A stretch of DNA of 64,000 bases from Cyclobacteriaceae bacterium (lineage in GTDB: Bacteria; Bacteroidota; Bacteroidia; Cytophagales; Cyclobacteriaceae): positions 169,968-233,967 of the forward strand of contig JAGQYI010000010.1 of NCBI GenBank assembly GCA_020436165.1. Reading direction: 5' to 3'. The notes beneath the pieces were generated by a model. That model searched no databases, was not told where the DNA came from, and was given only the letters and a program-made list of their open reading frames with translations. The stretch's first letter is position 1, and each line of letters opens with the position of its first letter. This document shows positions 1 through 8,622 of this stretch, one piece after another. A program made the translations under genes and the position numbers.

Positions 1-262
1 AAGTAAAAACAGAAACTTGGAAAATAAAGCTTGCATACATATGCCCTGAAAGGGTTATAAAATTGCTTCTAAAAAGGCCTAACTGAGTCAAAATGGTTGA
101 CTCATCTTTTAAAGAAGACAAACTATCAATAAAGTGAAAAGCATGTATGAAGATTTCTTTTTGAGTAACATATTCATCCAAAAATGAAACGGCTAGAACA
201 AATAATAAAATTATTTTTAATAAACTTCTATACTTTGCCTTCCTAATTCTGAATTGTATCAT
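1..262 (-). CDS. Hypothetical membrane-anchored protein, 3' end cut by the window edge
   Basis: An open frame starts with ATG at 262 and runs off the left edge without a stop, giving 87 residues. It begins MIQFRIRKAKYR, a basic stretch, then a hydrophobic segment at about residues 14-27 (LLKIILLFVLAVSF), consistent with a signal anchor. The remainder is Phe-rich and has no motif I recognise. It faces the same way as the next two small genes, so it may belong to the same accessory patch. No function can be assigned. Confidence 0.5.
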   Translation of the reverse strand, partial: MIQFRIRKAKYRSLLKIILLFVLAVSFLDEYVTQKEIFIHAFHFIDSLSSLKDESTILTQLGLFRSNFITLSGHMYASFIFQVSVFT

Positions 263-368
263 TTATTTTATTATTTAACTCCTTGTTAGCATGTGGGGGA
301 ATGGACTCTTTTGAGACATTTAAAGACAAATCCATATTGCAACAAGTACACTAGTAATAAAAAATTTT

Positions 369-779
369 TCAACTCCATTTAATACAACTTATAAACCACG
401 TGTATCTGGAACAAACATTCTGTCCATTTAGACTACCAGGTGTCCAACCAGTCATTGTTAGCAATTGCTTTATTATTTCGTCCTCACAGGCTTTGGGTAA
501 CTTGTGTTTTGAAAGTACAGCATCAATCACTTTTCCATCAGCGTCAATGATTAAGGTCATTGTTAATTTAGCTGTCAATTCTTCATCTTTTTTATGATAC
601 TTACTTAAGATGGGTGACAAGTATTTTGTTGAATAGCTCAAAAGTGCTTTCGTTCCTCCATCATAAGTTGGGTTAATGTCAACTGTTTGGTAAACTTTCT
701 CACAAGATTTAGTTTGTGCGAATGTCTGAATGCTTGATATAACGAGAACCACTAATAAAATCATTAATCTAATGCTCAT
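369..779 (-). CDS. Secreted TonB C-terminal-domain-like protein
   Basis: This 136-residue protein has a signal peptide (residues 1-21, ending TFAQ). The mature part carries LTMTLIIDADGKVIDAVLSK followed by a Cys-containing helix and a TPGSLNGQNV-type strand. That is the usual pattern of stand-alone TonB C-terminal domains in Bacteroidota (strand, D-x-x-G-x-V, helix, W-x-P). It lacks the transmembrane helix and Pro-rich linker of a real TonB, so it is probably a periplasmic or lipid-face protein and not an energy transducer. The four Cys could form two disulfides. The domain call is by pattern and the role is unknown. Confidence 0.6.
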   Translation of the reverse strand: MSIRLMILLVVLVISSIQTFAQTKSCEKVYQTVDINPTYDGGTKALLSYSTKYLSPILSKYHKKDEELTAKLTMTLIIDADGKVIDAVLSKHKLPKACEDEIIKQLLTMTGWTPGSLNGQNVCSRYTWFISCIKWS

Positions 780-842
780 TTCTTATTAGTAATAATTAAG
801 AATATGATTTATATCCCTTTAAAATACGCACAAATATTACTC

Positions 843-960
843 CTAACAAACTAATTTCTCCCCACTATCCGCAATTGAATATAGCTTCCTTGTTCTGGGG
901 TAAGGAGCAGATTGTCTAATAGTCGAATAACTAAATTAAAGTTTTTAGTGAAATCCTTAC
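843..960 (-). pseudogene. Decayed 3' end of a radC-like (JAB domain) gene, copy A
   Basis: Read on the minus strand, this segment gives IRLLDNLLLTPEQGSY and then, after a one-base frame change, YSIADSGEKLVC and a stop. That matches the C-terminal signature of RadC/JAB proteins (vLDHlIit..gyySfadeG). The frame break and the missing N-terminal part show it is a remnant. It ends against the 89-residue ORF at 931-1200 and resembles copy B at about 1263-1440. Confidence 0.55.
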
Positions 961-1200
961 AGCATAAATTAATGTGATGATTGAAAATGATATGAAGAAT
1001 ATCATACTCCCCATACTCCCTAAAACATTGAATACTAATATCTGGAAAGCATTAAGAATTTCTCCTCGAAAACTCAGTCCTTTAGTTAGTCTACTGATTG
1101 AATATTCCACTCCATAGACAAGATATGTATAGGAGACGAAAGTGAAGTAAAAGACTAAAATCCAACTCACTATTATATAACTAATCTTAGATCTCTTCAT
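931..1200 (-). CDS. Small hypothetical membrane protein
   Basis: An 89-residue protein with two predicted transmembrane segments, about residues 8-30 (YIIVSWILVFYFTFVSYTYL) and 50-85 (FQILVFNVLGSMGSMIFF and beyond). No family is recognised. It lies between two radC remnants, and its last codons overlap the extended frame of copy A. It could be a real accessory gene or an ORF created by decay of the region. Its start is the only ATG that keeps the first hydrophobic segment intact. Confidence 0.4.
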   Translation of the reverse strand: MKRSKISYIIVSWILVFYFTFVSYTYLVYGVEYSISRLTKGLSFRGEILNAFQILVFNVLGSMGSMIFFISFSIITLIYAVRISLKTLI

Positions 1201-1262
1201 TAATTATGTTATTCATATGTATACTGGAATGGTGCTTTCTTTCTAAGGTTAAAGTAGTGAAA

Positions 1263-1440
1263 TTAAATGAACTGGAGGGTTATTATGAAGTAGGTTATTA
1301 AATTCTTCCCACTATCAGCAAACGAGTAATAGCTCCCTTCTTCAGAGCAAATAATTAAATGGTCTAGTAGTCGAATGGAGATTAACTCTGAAGCTTGCTT
1401 AATTGTAGATGTTAGCAATCTGTTTTTTAATAAATTTAAC
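1263..1440 (-). pseudogene. Decayed 3' end of a radC-like (JAB domain) gene, copy B
   Basis: The minus strand encodes, without a start codon, KQASELISIRLLDHLIICSE followed by EGSYYSFADSGKNLIT and a stop at 1263. The order 'helix, LLDHLI, G-YYSFAD-G' is the RadC C-terminus. The N-terminal part and the catalytic HxHPSG-type region of the JAB domain are missing. It is a second copy of the remnant at 843-960. It also accounts for most of the 325-base gap before dcp, in which nothing else is visible. Confidence 0.55.
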
Positions 1441-1526
1441 TTTTACCGCCCATCATCTTTCTTACAAATTTCTAAACTAGAGCCCATTCCTTTCGTACCT
1501 TGGTACTATCAAAAACTACCATTCAA

Positions 1527-3635
1527 ATGAAAACGCAATATGTCCTTATTCTATTTTTTATTGGCTCCTTGTTTGGATGCCAGAAGGGTACTCAAACCAA
1601 TGATGAACAAATGAATGAAAACCCCTTGCTTTCAACATGGAACACTCCGTTTGGTGTTCCTCCTTTTGATCAAATAAAAGACAGCGACTATCTACCAGCC
1701 TTTAAAGAGGCCATGGCAGAGCATAAGAAAGAAGTGGATGCCATCATAAACAACAAAGAAGAACCCACATTCGATAATGTGATTCTTGCCTTGGAGAGAA
1801 GTGGCGATCTACTGGTTAGAATATCCAATGTTTTTTATGCGGTTAATAGCGCTAATTCCACAGACTCAACCCGTGAAATAGCTAAGATCATTGCTCCGGA
1901 GCTTTCTTCACATTATGACGACATTAACCTGAGTGAGGAATTGTTTGCAAAAGTGAAAGCCGTTTATGATCATAAGGATCATTTTGAGCTGAACCCTGAA
2001 CAAAAGAAGCTGCTGGAAGAAACCTACAAAGGTTTTGTAAGGTCAGGTGTAAACCTTCAAGGTGAGCCCAAAATGAGGCTACGCAAGATAAATAGTGAGC
2101 TGGCGGAGCTTTCTCAGAAATTCGGACAAAACGTGCTGGCCGAAACCAACAGTTTTAAATTAACTGTTACCGATAAAAAGGATTTGGGCAATTTACCCGA
2201 AAGCCTGGTGGCCGCAGCGGCTGAACGTAGTGGAAAAGAAGGCGAGTGGATGTTTAATCTAACCCGTCCAAGTATTAATCCATTTTTACAATACTCTCCT
2301 AACCGTGAAATGCGCAAGAAGCTGTTTATGGGTTATGCTTTGCGTGGCAATAACGACAACGAATATGACAACAAAGCGATAGCCGCAAAGATGGCGGCTC
2401 TTCGAGCAGAAAGGGCACAACTTCTGGGCTACAAAACCCATGCAGATTACATTCTGGCAGATAACATGGCAGAGAATCCAAAGAATGTGTATAACCTTTT
2501 GGATAAGGTGTGGAGTCCGGCATTGAACAAGGCCAAAGAAGAAAAGGCAGAATACGAAGAAATGATGCACGCAGATGGCGTTCAAGGTGAGTTGCAGGGT
2601 TGGGACTGGCGTTATTATTCAGAAAAGGTGCGTGAGGCAAAATACAACTTCAATGAAGATGAAATGAAGCCGTACTTTGAAGTGAATGCGGTTAGAAATG
2701 GAGTCTTTGCTTTGGCCAATAAACTATTCGGTTTAACATTTGAAGAGTTAAAAGATGCTCCCAAATGGCATCCTGACCAACAAGTGTATGAGGTTAAGGA
2801 AGCTGATGGCTCCCATCTTGGAGTAGTTTATATGGATTTCTTTACTCGCGACAGCAAAGAGTTTGGCGCGTGGATGAACGATTTAATACCACAATCTGAT
2901 GATGGCAAATGGGTGGCACCTGTGGTTACAACTAACTTTAATTTTCCTCCTCCCACAAAAGATTCTCCTTCGCTACTGACTTTTGATGAAGCCCAAACAC
3001 TTTTTCATGAATTTGGCCATGCGTTGCACGGGTTGCTTTCTCACGTTACCTATGCTTCGCTTTCTGGCACCAATGTTCCAAGAGATTTTGTGGAGTTTCC
3101 CTCGCAGGTAATGGAAAACTGGATGGCTGAGCCAGAGGTGTTGAAACTCTATGCTAAGAATTACAAAACCGGAGAGATAATACCGGATGATTATATCAAG
3201 AAAATAAATGCATCTGCCAAGTTTGATCAGGGCTTTGCGACTGTAGAATACATGGCCGCCAGCTACCTGGACATGGATTGGCACACGTTGCAAGACACCA
3301 TCCCGCAGCAAAATGTGAATGGGTTTGAAAAGGCAGGTATGGATCGAATTGGGTTGATCGAGCAAATTATTCCGCGGTACAGAACCACCTATTTCAACCA
3401 TATTTTCAGTGGAGGGTATTCGGCAGGCTATTACAGTTATTTGTGGTCGGAGGTGTTGGATGCCGATGCGTTTGAAACCTTTAAAGAAGCGGGTATTTTC
3501 GATCAGGAAACTGCCCAACGTTATCGACATATGTTGAGCCAGGGCGGCACCCGACCAGGCATGGAGCTATACGTTGAGTTCAGAGGGCATGAGCCTGATA
3601 TTCAACCATTACTGGAAAGAAGAGGACTGGAGTAG
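1527..3635 (+). CDS. dcp: M3 family dipeptidyl carboxypeptidase lipoprotein
   Basis: A zinc metallopeptidase of family M3A that removes C-terminal dipeptides from peptides. The N-terminus MKTQYVLILFFIGSLFGC is a lipoprotein signal with the lipobox ahead of the Cys, so the enzyme should be membrane-anchored in the periplasm or at the surface. The zinc site is H494-E-F-G-H498 with E523 as third ligand, 29 residues after the first His as in the family. NPLLSTWNTPFGVPPF is the typical Dcp N-terminal motif. I chose ATG 1527 over the TTG at 1500 because it starts the signal peptide directly. At 702 residues it is slightly longer than E. coli Dcp because of the leader. It is monocistronic. Confidence 0.9.
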   Translation: MKTQYVLILFFIGSLFGCQKGTQTNDEQMNENPLLSTWNTPFGVPPFDQIKDSDYLPAFKEAMAEHKKEVDAIINNKEEPTFDNVILALERSGDLLVRISNVFYAVNSANSTDSTREIAKIIAPELSSHYDDINLSEELFAKVKAVYDHKDHFELNPEQKKLLEETYKGFVRSGVNLQGEPKMRLRKINSELAELSQKFGQNVLAETNSFKLTVTDKKDLGNLPESLVAAAAERSGKEGEWMFNLTRPSINPFLQYSPNREMRKKLFMGYALRGNNDNEYDNKAIAAKMAALRAERAQLLGYKTHADYILADNMAENPKNVYNLLDKVWSPALNKAKEEKAEYEEMMHADGVQGELQGWDWRYYSEKVREAKYNFNEDEMKPYFEVNAVRNGVFALANKLFGLTFEELKDAPKWHPDQQVYEVKEADGSHLGVVYMDFFTRDSKEFGAWMNDLIPQSDDGKWVAPVVTTNFNFPPPTKDSPSLLTFDEAQTLFHEFGHALHGLLSHVTYASLSGTNVPRDFVEFPSQVMENWMAEPEVLKLYAKNYKTGEIIPDDYIKKINASAKFDQGFATVEYMAASYLDMDWHTLQDTIPQQNVNGFEKAGMDRIGLIEQIIPRYRTTYFNHIFSGGYSAGYYSYLWSEVLDADAFETFKEAGIFDQETAQRYRHMLSQGGTRPGMELYVEFRGHEPDIQPLLERRGLE

Positions 3636-3662
3636 ATCATTGTCCAACATTGGTTACAGCTT

Positions 3663-4478
3663 TTAGGTTGTAGCCAATGTTAGCATGAAGAGTATAAACT
3701 TAAAAATTGCAAGAGAGACAAACCAGAAAACAAAGGTATATGCAGTAATAAGGATAGATTTAAACCAGTTTTTTTGGTAGAAGTTTTTAGCACTGGCATA
3801 TATAAATGCTAAGACTATCGTAATAATTAAGAGTTGCGGTATCATTTCAGCAATGGACACATTCAATAGCATAGTTATTCCATTATAGATTAAAGGAATA
3901 AATGCAAAAAGGAACATAAAACCTGCGTACAGATGAATTGTGTAAACCAGGTGTTCTACATAATACGGACGTTTCTTAAAAAGTAGCATGTACATAAACA
4001 AAGCCAATATAGGTACATTCACAAAAATTATGGTCTTTGCATAATACTCTGATTTATTGTCATAAACGTTTTGATAGGTTTTAAGATCCAACCCGTTCTT
4101 TTCTATTTTTTTATTTACCAATGACTGGGCAAATTCCTGATAGGGAGAGTAATGAAGTTGTGCAGATAGATTGGGGTTGAAATCGTTTAAGGCAGGCAGC
4201 AAAAAGTAGAAAATATTGGCGATAAAGAACATCCCAATAGGCCTCATATAAAGAACCCTTCTTCCTCGGATATATTCGGATGAAAGAAAACCCGGTTTCC
4301 TAAAAAGCAGCCAAAAGCTGTTCAAGAACTTGTTATCTACAAAGGTTAGCGCCTGAAAAAAGTCTCCAAGTGCTCGTTTTATGGAGAAATCTTTAGGTTC
4401 TACAACTCGCTCGCCACAGGAATAGCAATATTTTCCTTTTAAGGGTTCTTTACAACTCAAACATTGTTTTTGTTTCAT
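3663..4478 (-). CDS. DUF3667 domain-containing membrane protein
   Basis: The 271-residue protein opens with a zinc-ribbon-like knuckle (CLSCKEPLKGKYCYSCGE, four Cys), followed by the DUF3667 signature FRKPGFLSSEYIRGRRVLYM and about four to five transmembrane segments (residues 85-100, 150-165, 180-205, 215-235, 240-265). The family is widespread in Bacteroidota and of unknown function. The Cys knuckle should face the cytoplasm. It converges with dcp (27 bp apart), so no operon partner is seen. Confidence 0.85.
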   Translation of the reverse strand: MKQKQCLSCKEPLKGKYCYSCGERVVEPKDFSIKRALGDFFQALTFVDNKFLNSFWLLFRKPGFLSSEYIRGRRVLYMRPIGMFFIANIFYFLLPALNDFNPNLSAQLHYSPYQEFAQSLVNKKIEKNGLDLKTYQNVYDNKSEYYAKTIIFVNVPILALFMYMLLFKKRPYYVEHLVYTIHLYAGFMFLFAFIPLIYNGITMLLNVSIAEMIPQLLIITIVLAFIYASAKNFYQKNWFKSILITAYTFVFWFVSLAIFKFILFMLTLATT

Positions 4479-4665
4479 AATGTATTAGCCCGGCAATAAG
4501 TTACCAATATATTAATCTTGTGCGACATAATTATTCTTTTGTCATTTGAATCCCATCATTAATTAAGATAGACTATTAGGTAAGAACAAATGATATGGAG
4601 GCAAGAAAATGCTAAGAGTTAGGTTGGTGTTTTTTTAAGATTTAATTCAATCTTATCTTTAAGAT

Positions 4666-5958
4666 ATGATTGACGAATTCATCAACCGTAATGCACGTGT
4701 ACTTATTACGCTGTTCATATCAATTCTGTTGATTGTAATTACAGGCTATTGGTACTACACCAATGTTATCTCAAAAAAAACAATCATTACAGTTGCAGCA
4801 GGTAATGAAAATTCTGAGAGCTATAAAATTATGAAGGCGCTTGAAACGGTGGTAGATAGTGGGACATACGATTTTGAGATCAAGGTGATTCGAACAAATG
4901 GTTCGGTTGAGAATCGACAATTGCTCAAAGACAACCTGGTGCAAATGGCCACATTGCAGGCAGATCTTCCGGTTGAAAAGAATGTACGACTGGTGGCCAA
5001 TTTGTACGAAGAGGTTTTTCACCTTATTTTCAAAGACTCTTCGAAAATAAGTTCTATTGAAGAACTGGCGGGTTATAAGATTGCTTTGCTAACCAGGGTA
5101 AGTGGAGAAAGTTCTTCGTTCGATAATTTAAGGTCACATTTTGAACTGAAAAGTAAGATATTTTCTACACTCAATACTACCTGGGGTTCATCAACATGGT
5201 TGTTTAATCATGGAGATATTGATGCAATTTTTAGAGTAGCCGAACCCAATAACGAACAGATACGGAATTTTATAAATAACAGTAAAAGAAAGGGCATTAA
5301 AAGTGAAACTATAACGCAGGCCCAGGCCATTTCACTCAAGTTTCCAATGTACCATAAAACCATAATTCCTCGAGGGTCGTACAGTGGCATTCCTCCCAAT
5401 CCTTCAACAGATGTTGAAACGCTTGGAGTAGATAAACTTTTGGTGGCAACCGAAGAAACACCTGCTCATGCAATCACTGCTATTGTAAACATTTTGCTCA
5501 ATCAAAAGCGGGAATTGATAAAAACAAGTAAGGTTGCAGGACTAACAAAAGTGCCTTCTGAGGCAGCGCTTATTCCCTGGCATCGGGGTTTGGAAGATTA
5601 TGTAAACAAAGAAAAACCATCGTTTATACAGCAAAATGCAGAGTTTTTGGCATTTATTCTTTCCATTTTTTTATTACTTGGCTCAAATATTATCCGAATT
5701 ATCAACAGGTCTAAGCACCAAAAGATAAATGCTTACAACGAACAACTTCTTTCAATTAAAATTAATGTTGAACAGACCAGCGACTTAAATGAATTGCTGA
5801 AGCTAAGAGAAGAGCATAACGCTTTGGTAAACCAGATCGTGAAAGATGCTGTAAATGGGAAAATATCAAGTGATGGATTTGAGTTTTTTGCTTTTGGATG
5901 GGACTCGGTAACAGGTCTTATTAACGATAAAGAAAACAGATTAAGAAATGGTTTCTAG
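4666..5958 (+). CDS. Membrane-tethered TAXI-type solute-binding protein
   Basis: This 430-residue protein has a transmembrane helix at about 12-31, a periplasmic TAXI/NMT1-type ligand-binding domain (about 38-300) and a second helix at about 323-343. A cytoplasmic coiled tail of about 85 residues follows. Binding-domain landmarks are the N-terminal ESYKIMKALE helix, KTIIPRGSYSGIPPN and VATEETPAHAITAIV. TAXI proteins normally deliver organic acids to TRAP permeases, but no permease gene is near. With two membrane anchors and a cytoplasmic tail, this copy looks like a sensor. Its last 11 bases overlap the next gene, implying translational coupling and a shared pathway. Confidence 0.75.
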   Translation: MIDEFINRNARVLITLFISILLIVITGYWYYTNVISKKTIITVAAGNENSESYKIMKALETVVDSGTYDFEIKVIRTNGSVENRQLLKDNLVQMATLQADLPVEKNVRLVANLYEEVFHLIFKDSSKISSIEELAGYKIALLTRVSGESSSFDNLRSHFELKSKIFSTLNTTWGSSTWLFNHGDIDAIFRVAEPNNEQIRNFINNSKRKGIKSETITQAQAISLKFPMYHKTIIPRGSYSGIPPNPSTDVETLGVDKLLVATEETPAHAITAIVNILLNQKRELIKTSKVAGLTKVPSEAALIPWHRGLEDYVNKEKPSFIQQNAEFLAFILSIFLLLGSNIIRIINRSKHQKINAYNEQLLSIKINVEQTSDLNELLKLREEHNALVNQIVKDAVNGKISSDGFEFFAFGWDSVTGLINDKENRLRNGF

Positions 5959-7312
5959 GGTTCCAAATTGGATATTTCTTGTAGCTTCTGTGTTAATTGT
6001 TGCTGTAGTTGTAGGTTTTTTAAGTTACAAACAACAGGTGGAGGCATCCATCAACATTGTTAAGGAGAATTTAAGGCTAAACCATCAACTAAGCAGGCAG
6101 GCCATAGTAGTATCGCTAGAAACTGCAAAAATTGAAACTCAGTTGCTGGCAGAAAACCCGGTTGTTATAGATTTTGCATCCAATGATCAGGGAAATGGTA
6201 CAATTACTCAAAGTGAATTGCAAAAGTTCAATGAATGGGCAGTGGAATGCAAACAGCATTTTGATTTTTATGATTTACTGGTAATCAATACTGAAGGAGA
6301 TGTGATTTTTACTGTAGCAAAAGAGAGCGACCTGGGAACAAATTTGCTAAATGGCAAATTCAAAGACAGCGGACTGGGTAATTTATTCAGATCTGTTCGT
6401 GAGTCAAAAGAGTTCATGGGATCAGAGTTTTCGGTCTATGCGCCCAGCAATGGTGAACTGGCAGGTTTTCTTGGCGCTCCAATTTTATTAAATGACAAAT
6501 TGATTGGGGTATTAGCTATTCAAATCCCTACCTCCTTTATTAAACTTAATATTGGTGTTCACCTAAAGGGGATAAGCGATTACATGGTTACCACACATTA
6601 TATTTTTCAATACAAGGGTTCTTTCAGGCCACTTTTAGATACAGAAAAAAGGAAATATGAAAATCAATCAACGGTTATCATCAATGATTCGCTCTTTCAT
6701 TATACACCTTTTAAGATAGAAAATCTGTCTTGGGGAATTTTATCGATAGCTCCACCCGTGGTTATTGAAAATAATATACATTGGCTGCCTGTTTTTTATC
6801 ATGTATTGGTGGCTGTACTTATTGTGCTCATTGTTGGTGTCTCTTTGATTTTTTGGTTGTTCGATCGAAATAAAAAATGGCTCTACGCTGAAGATGATAT
6901 TATTTTGGTTCAAAATACCTGGAAGCAGTTTTCAAAGTTGAAAAAACAATTTGGTCAGGATTTCTACTATCGTGTAAAAAATAAGATCAATCTAAACCTG
7001 GTGGAAGGAGAGAAAAGCATAGGGGAAATTGGTAAATATATTGAGAAAGAAATATGGGATGTTGTTGACCATTTGGATGACGAAAAAAATATAAAAAGCA
7101 AAGCAGAATCGTGGGCAACGGCTTGTGTTTTAAAAGGCATAAACGATTCCACGGTTTTAAAACTACCTGCGCTTTATTTGGAGTCGTATGAAGATGAATT
7201 GGGACGCACATTGCCGTTTAGAGCTAAATTGTCTTGGAGCAAGGTATTGAATACCATGGCTAAAAGTACGGCCCAGAAAATAAAGCTCAATAAGAACAAA
7301 ATGCGTTCTTAG
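5948..7312 (+). CDS. Cache-domain membrane sensor with a C-terminal globin-like domain
   Basis: The 454 residues read as TM1 (about 6-24), an extracytoplasmic Cache-type sensor (about 60-200, with DLLVINTEGDVIFT and GAPILLNDKLIGVLAIQIP), TM2 (about 279-306) and a cytoplasmic domain at 319-452. That last domain follows the bacterial globin pattern almost without gaps: VQNTWKQFSKLKKQFGQDFY for helices A/B, then GINDS...ALYLESYEDELGR and SWSKVLNTMA for helices F-H. The proximal-His position appears to hold Cys393 (ATACVLKGI). No kinase, cyclase or methyl-accepting output is present. The Cache and globin calls are from pattern; heme binding is inferred and untested. It is coupled to the TAXI protein. 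Confidence 0.65.
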   Translation: MVSRVPNWIFLVASVLIVAVVVGFLSYKQQVEASINIVKENLRLNHQLSRQAIVVSLETAKIETQLLAENPVVIDFASNDQGNGTITQSELQKFNEWAVECKQHFDFYDLLVINTEGDVIFTVAKESDLGTNLLNGKFKDSGLGNLFRSVRESKEFMGSEFSVYAPSNGELAGFLGAPILLNDKLIGVLAIQIPTSFIKLNIGVHLKGISDYMVTTHYIFQYKGSFRPLLDTEKRKYENQSTVIINDSLFHYTPFKIENLSWGILSIAPPVVIENNIHWLPVFYHVLVAVLIVLIVGVSLIFWLFDRNKKWLYAEDDIILVQNTWKQFSKLKKQFGQDFYYRVKNKINLNLVEGEKSIGEIGKYIEKEIWDVVDHLDDEKNIKSKAESWATACVLKGINDSTVLKLPALYLESYEDELGRTLPFRAKLSWSKVLNTMAKSTAQKIKLNKNKMRS

Positions 7313-7377
7313 TATGGAGTTTTGTCTTAAGTTGTAAGCTATTGAAAGTATTAATAGGAACGAATACAACTACTTTT

Positions 7378-8619
7378 TTAATAGTCCAGTTCAAAATGTA
7401 TAGAGGCATTAGTTTTTGAAAGGTAATTAATATAAGGTGCACTTGACAACCCATAATTGATACTTATCAGATTAATGTAATCCTTATAAATAGCTCCTGC
7501 CAGTGATAATTTTTTTTCAGTCATATCTGACCTGAACTTCTGCAGCTCAACCAAGACATCAATGGTATTGCCTGTTTTGTCAAGTGTAAAACTGGCATCC
7601 TCATAGGTTTTGATCTTTGCCATAACCAGATCGTACTTATTCAATTTTGAATCAAGATGTTTGGCCATGTTCTCGAACCGATTTTCCAGATCTGTTTTTT
7701 CCTGCTCAACTTTTTGATTGTCCTCTATTAATTTCATTTCCTTGCGAGCCAAATCCGGTTTATTCGGGTTGGTTACAGGAATACTTACACCTATCTGCAT
7801 TCCCAAATTCTGTCCAAAAGTATTCTTATCATTCTCACGATACTCGGCCTGTAAATACCCGATGTTGCTAAAGCTCTCTTGTTTTTGAACTTTGTATTCA
7901 GATTGTGATACAGCTATTTTTTGCTGTGCATTTTTAACCATGAGATTTGAACTCAAATCAAGTGCATTTTGATTCTCCATCCATTCTTTTATGGTTTTCA
8001 TTTCAACAAGGGCTTCTTCGGTCCATTCAATGCTTCCTGAAAAATCATACGTCTTTCGGATTATATCTTCCAGAATGGAAATCTCGTTTTGAATATCTTC
8101 AAGCAAAAGCTGGGCGTCAAGCAATGCTTTGTCCATAGAAATAAAATCCTTGATATTATTAGGCGAGTTTTGATCCCTGATTAGTACTAATAAGCTTGTG
8201 TAAAATTCGATATTTACTTCGGCAAGCGCTTTTTCCTGAGTTAACTGCCAATGGTCGATCATTATTTCGTAACGTGCCAAAAGTACCTCTTCGAGGTTGA
8301 GCAAATAAGAAAGTGAGAGCTGTTGCCTTACCTCATCACGATAGTTTTTATTTGCGGATCTTTCAAGTGGGTTGAGTGGACTGAATCTGAGTCGATAGTC
8401 GTCAAAACCATCTTCGAAATTATTAACTCTTGCCCTGAATTCCACCTCTCTTAAAATGGGAGATTTAAAGCCATTTTCATCTATAAAATCCTGCCTCGAT
8501 TTGAAAAATTGTAATTCGGTATCAGATATTGCGTTCGATAGGTACTCTTCCATACTAAACTGTGCAAAAGCTGATGAGCACTGAAAAAAGATAATAAGCA
8601 GAAAAAGGACCCTCTTCAT
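7378..8619 (-). CDS. TolC-like outer-membrane efflux protein
   Basis: A 413-residue protein with a signal peptide (ending SSAFAQ), then long amphipathic, Gln/Glu/Lys-rich helices with the repeated layout of the outer membrane efflux protein family (about 110-260 and 270-380). A typical stretch is VQKQESFSNIGYLQAEYREN followed by QIGVSIPV. It is the last gene of the DUF4956-HlyD-TolC operon, starting 3 bp after the adaptor gene, which fits the outer-membrane duct of a tripartite export complex. No inner-membrane pump with an obvious energy source is in the operon. It converges with the Cache-globin gene. Confidence 0.7.
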   Translation of the reverse strand: MKRVLFLLIIFFQCSSAFAQFSMEEYLSNAISDTELQFFKSRQDFIDENGFKSPILREVEFRARVNNFEDGFDDYRLRFSPLNPLERSANKNYRDEVRQQLSLSYLLNLEEVLLARYEIMIDHWQLTQEKALAEVNIEFYTSLLVLIRDQNSPNNIKDFISMDKALLDAQLLLEDIQNEISILEDIIRKTYDFSGSIEWTEEALVEMKTIKEWMENQNALDLSSNLMVKNAQQKIAVSQSEYKVQKQESFSNIGYLQAEYRENDKNTFGQNLGMQIGVSIPVTNPNKPDLARKEMKLIEDNQKVEQEKTDLENRFENMAKHLDSKLNKYDLVMAKIKTYEDASFTLDKTGNTIDVLVELQKFRSDMTEKKLSLAGAIYKDYINLISINYGLSSAPYINYLSKTNASIHFELDY

Positions 8620-8622
8620 TTG

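Noticed and set aside
1500..1526. TTG start for dcp
   Set aside because: It would put nine residues before a complete lipoprotein signal peptide; ATG 1527 starts the signal directly.
2973..3530. Long minus-strand ORF inside dcp
   Set aside because: It is a shadow frame of the M3 peptidase; it covers the HEFGH region and has no motif or start context of its own.
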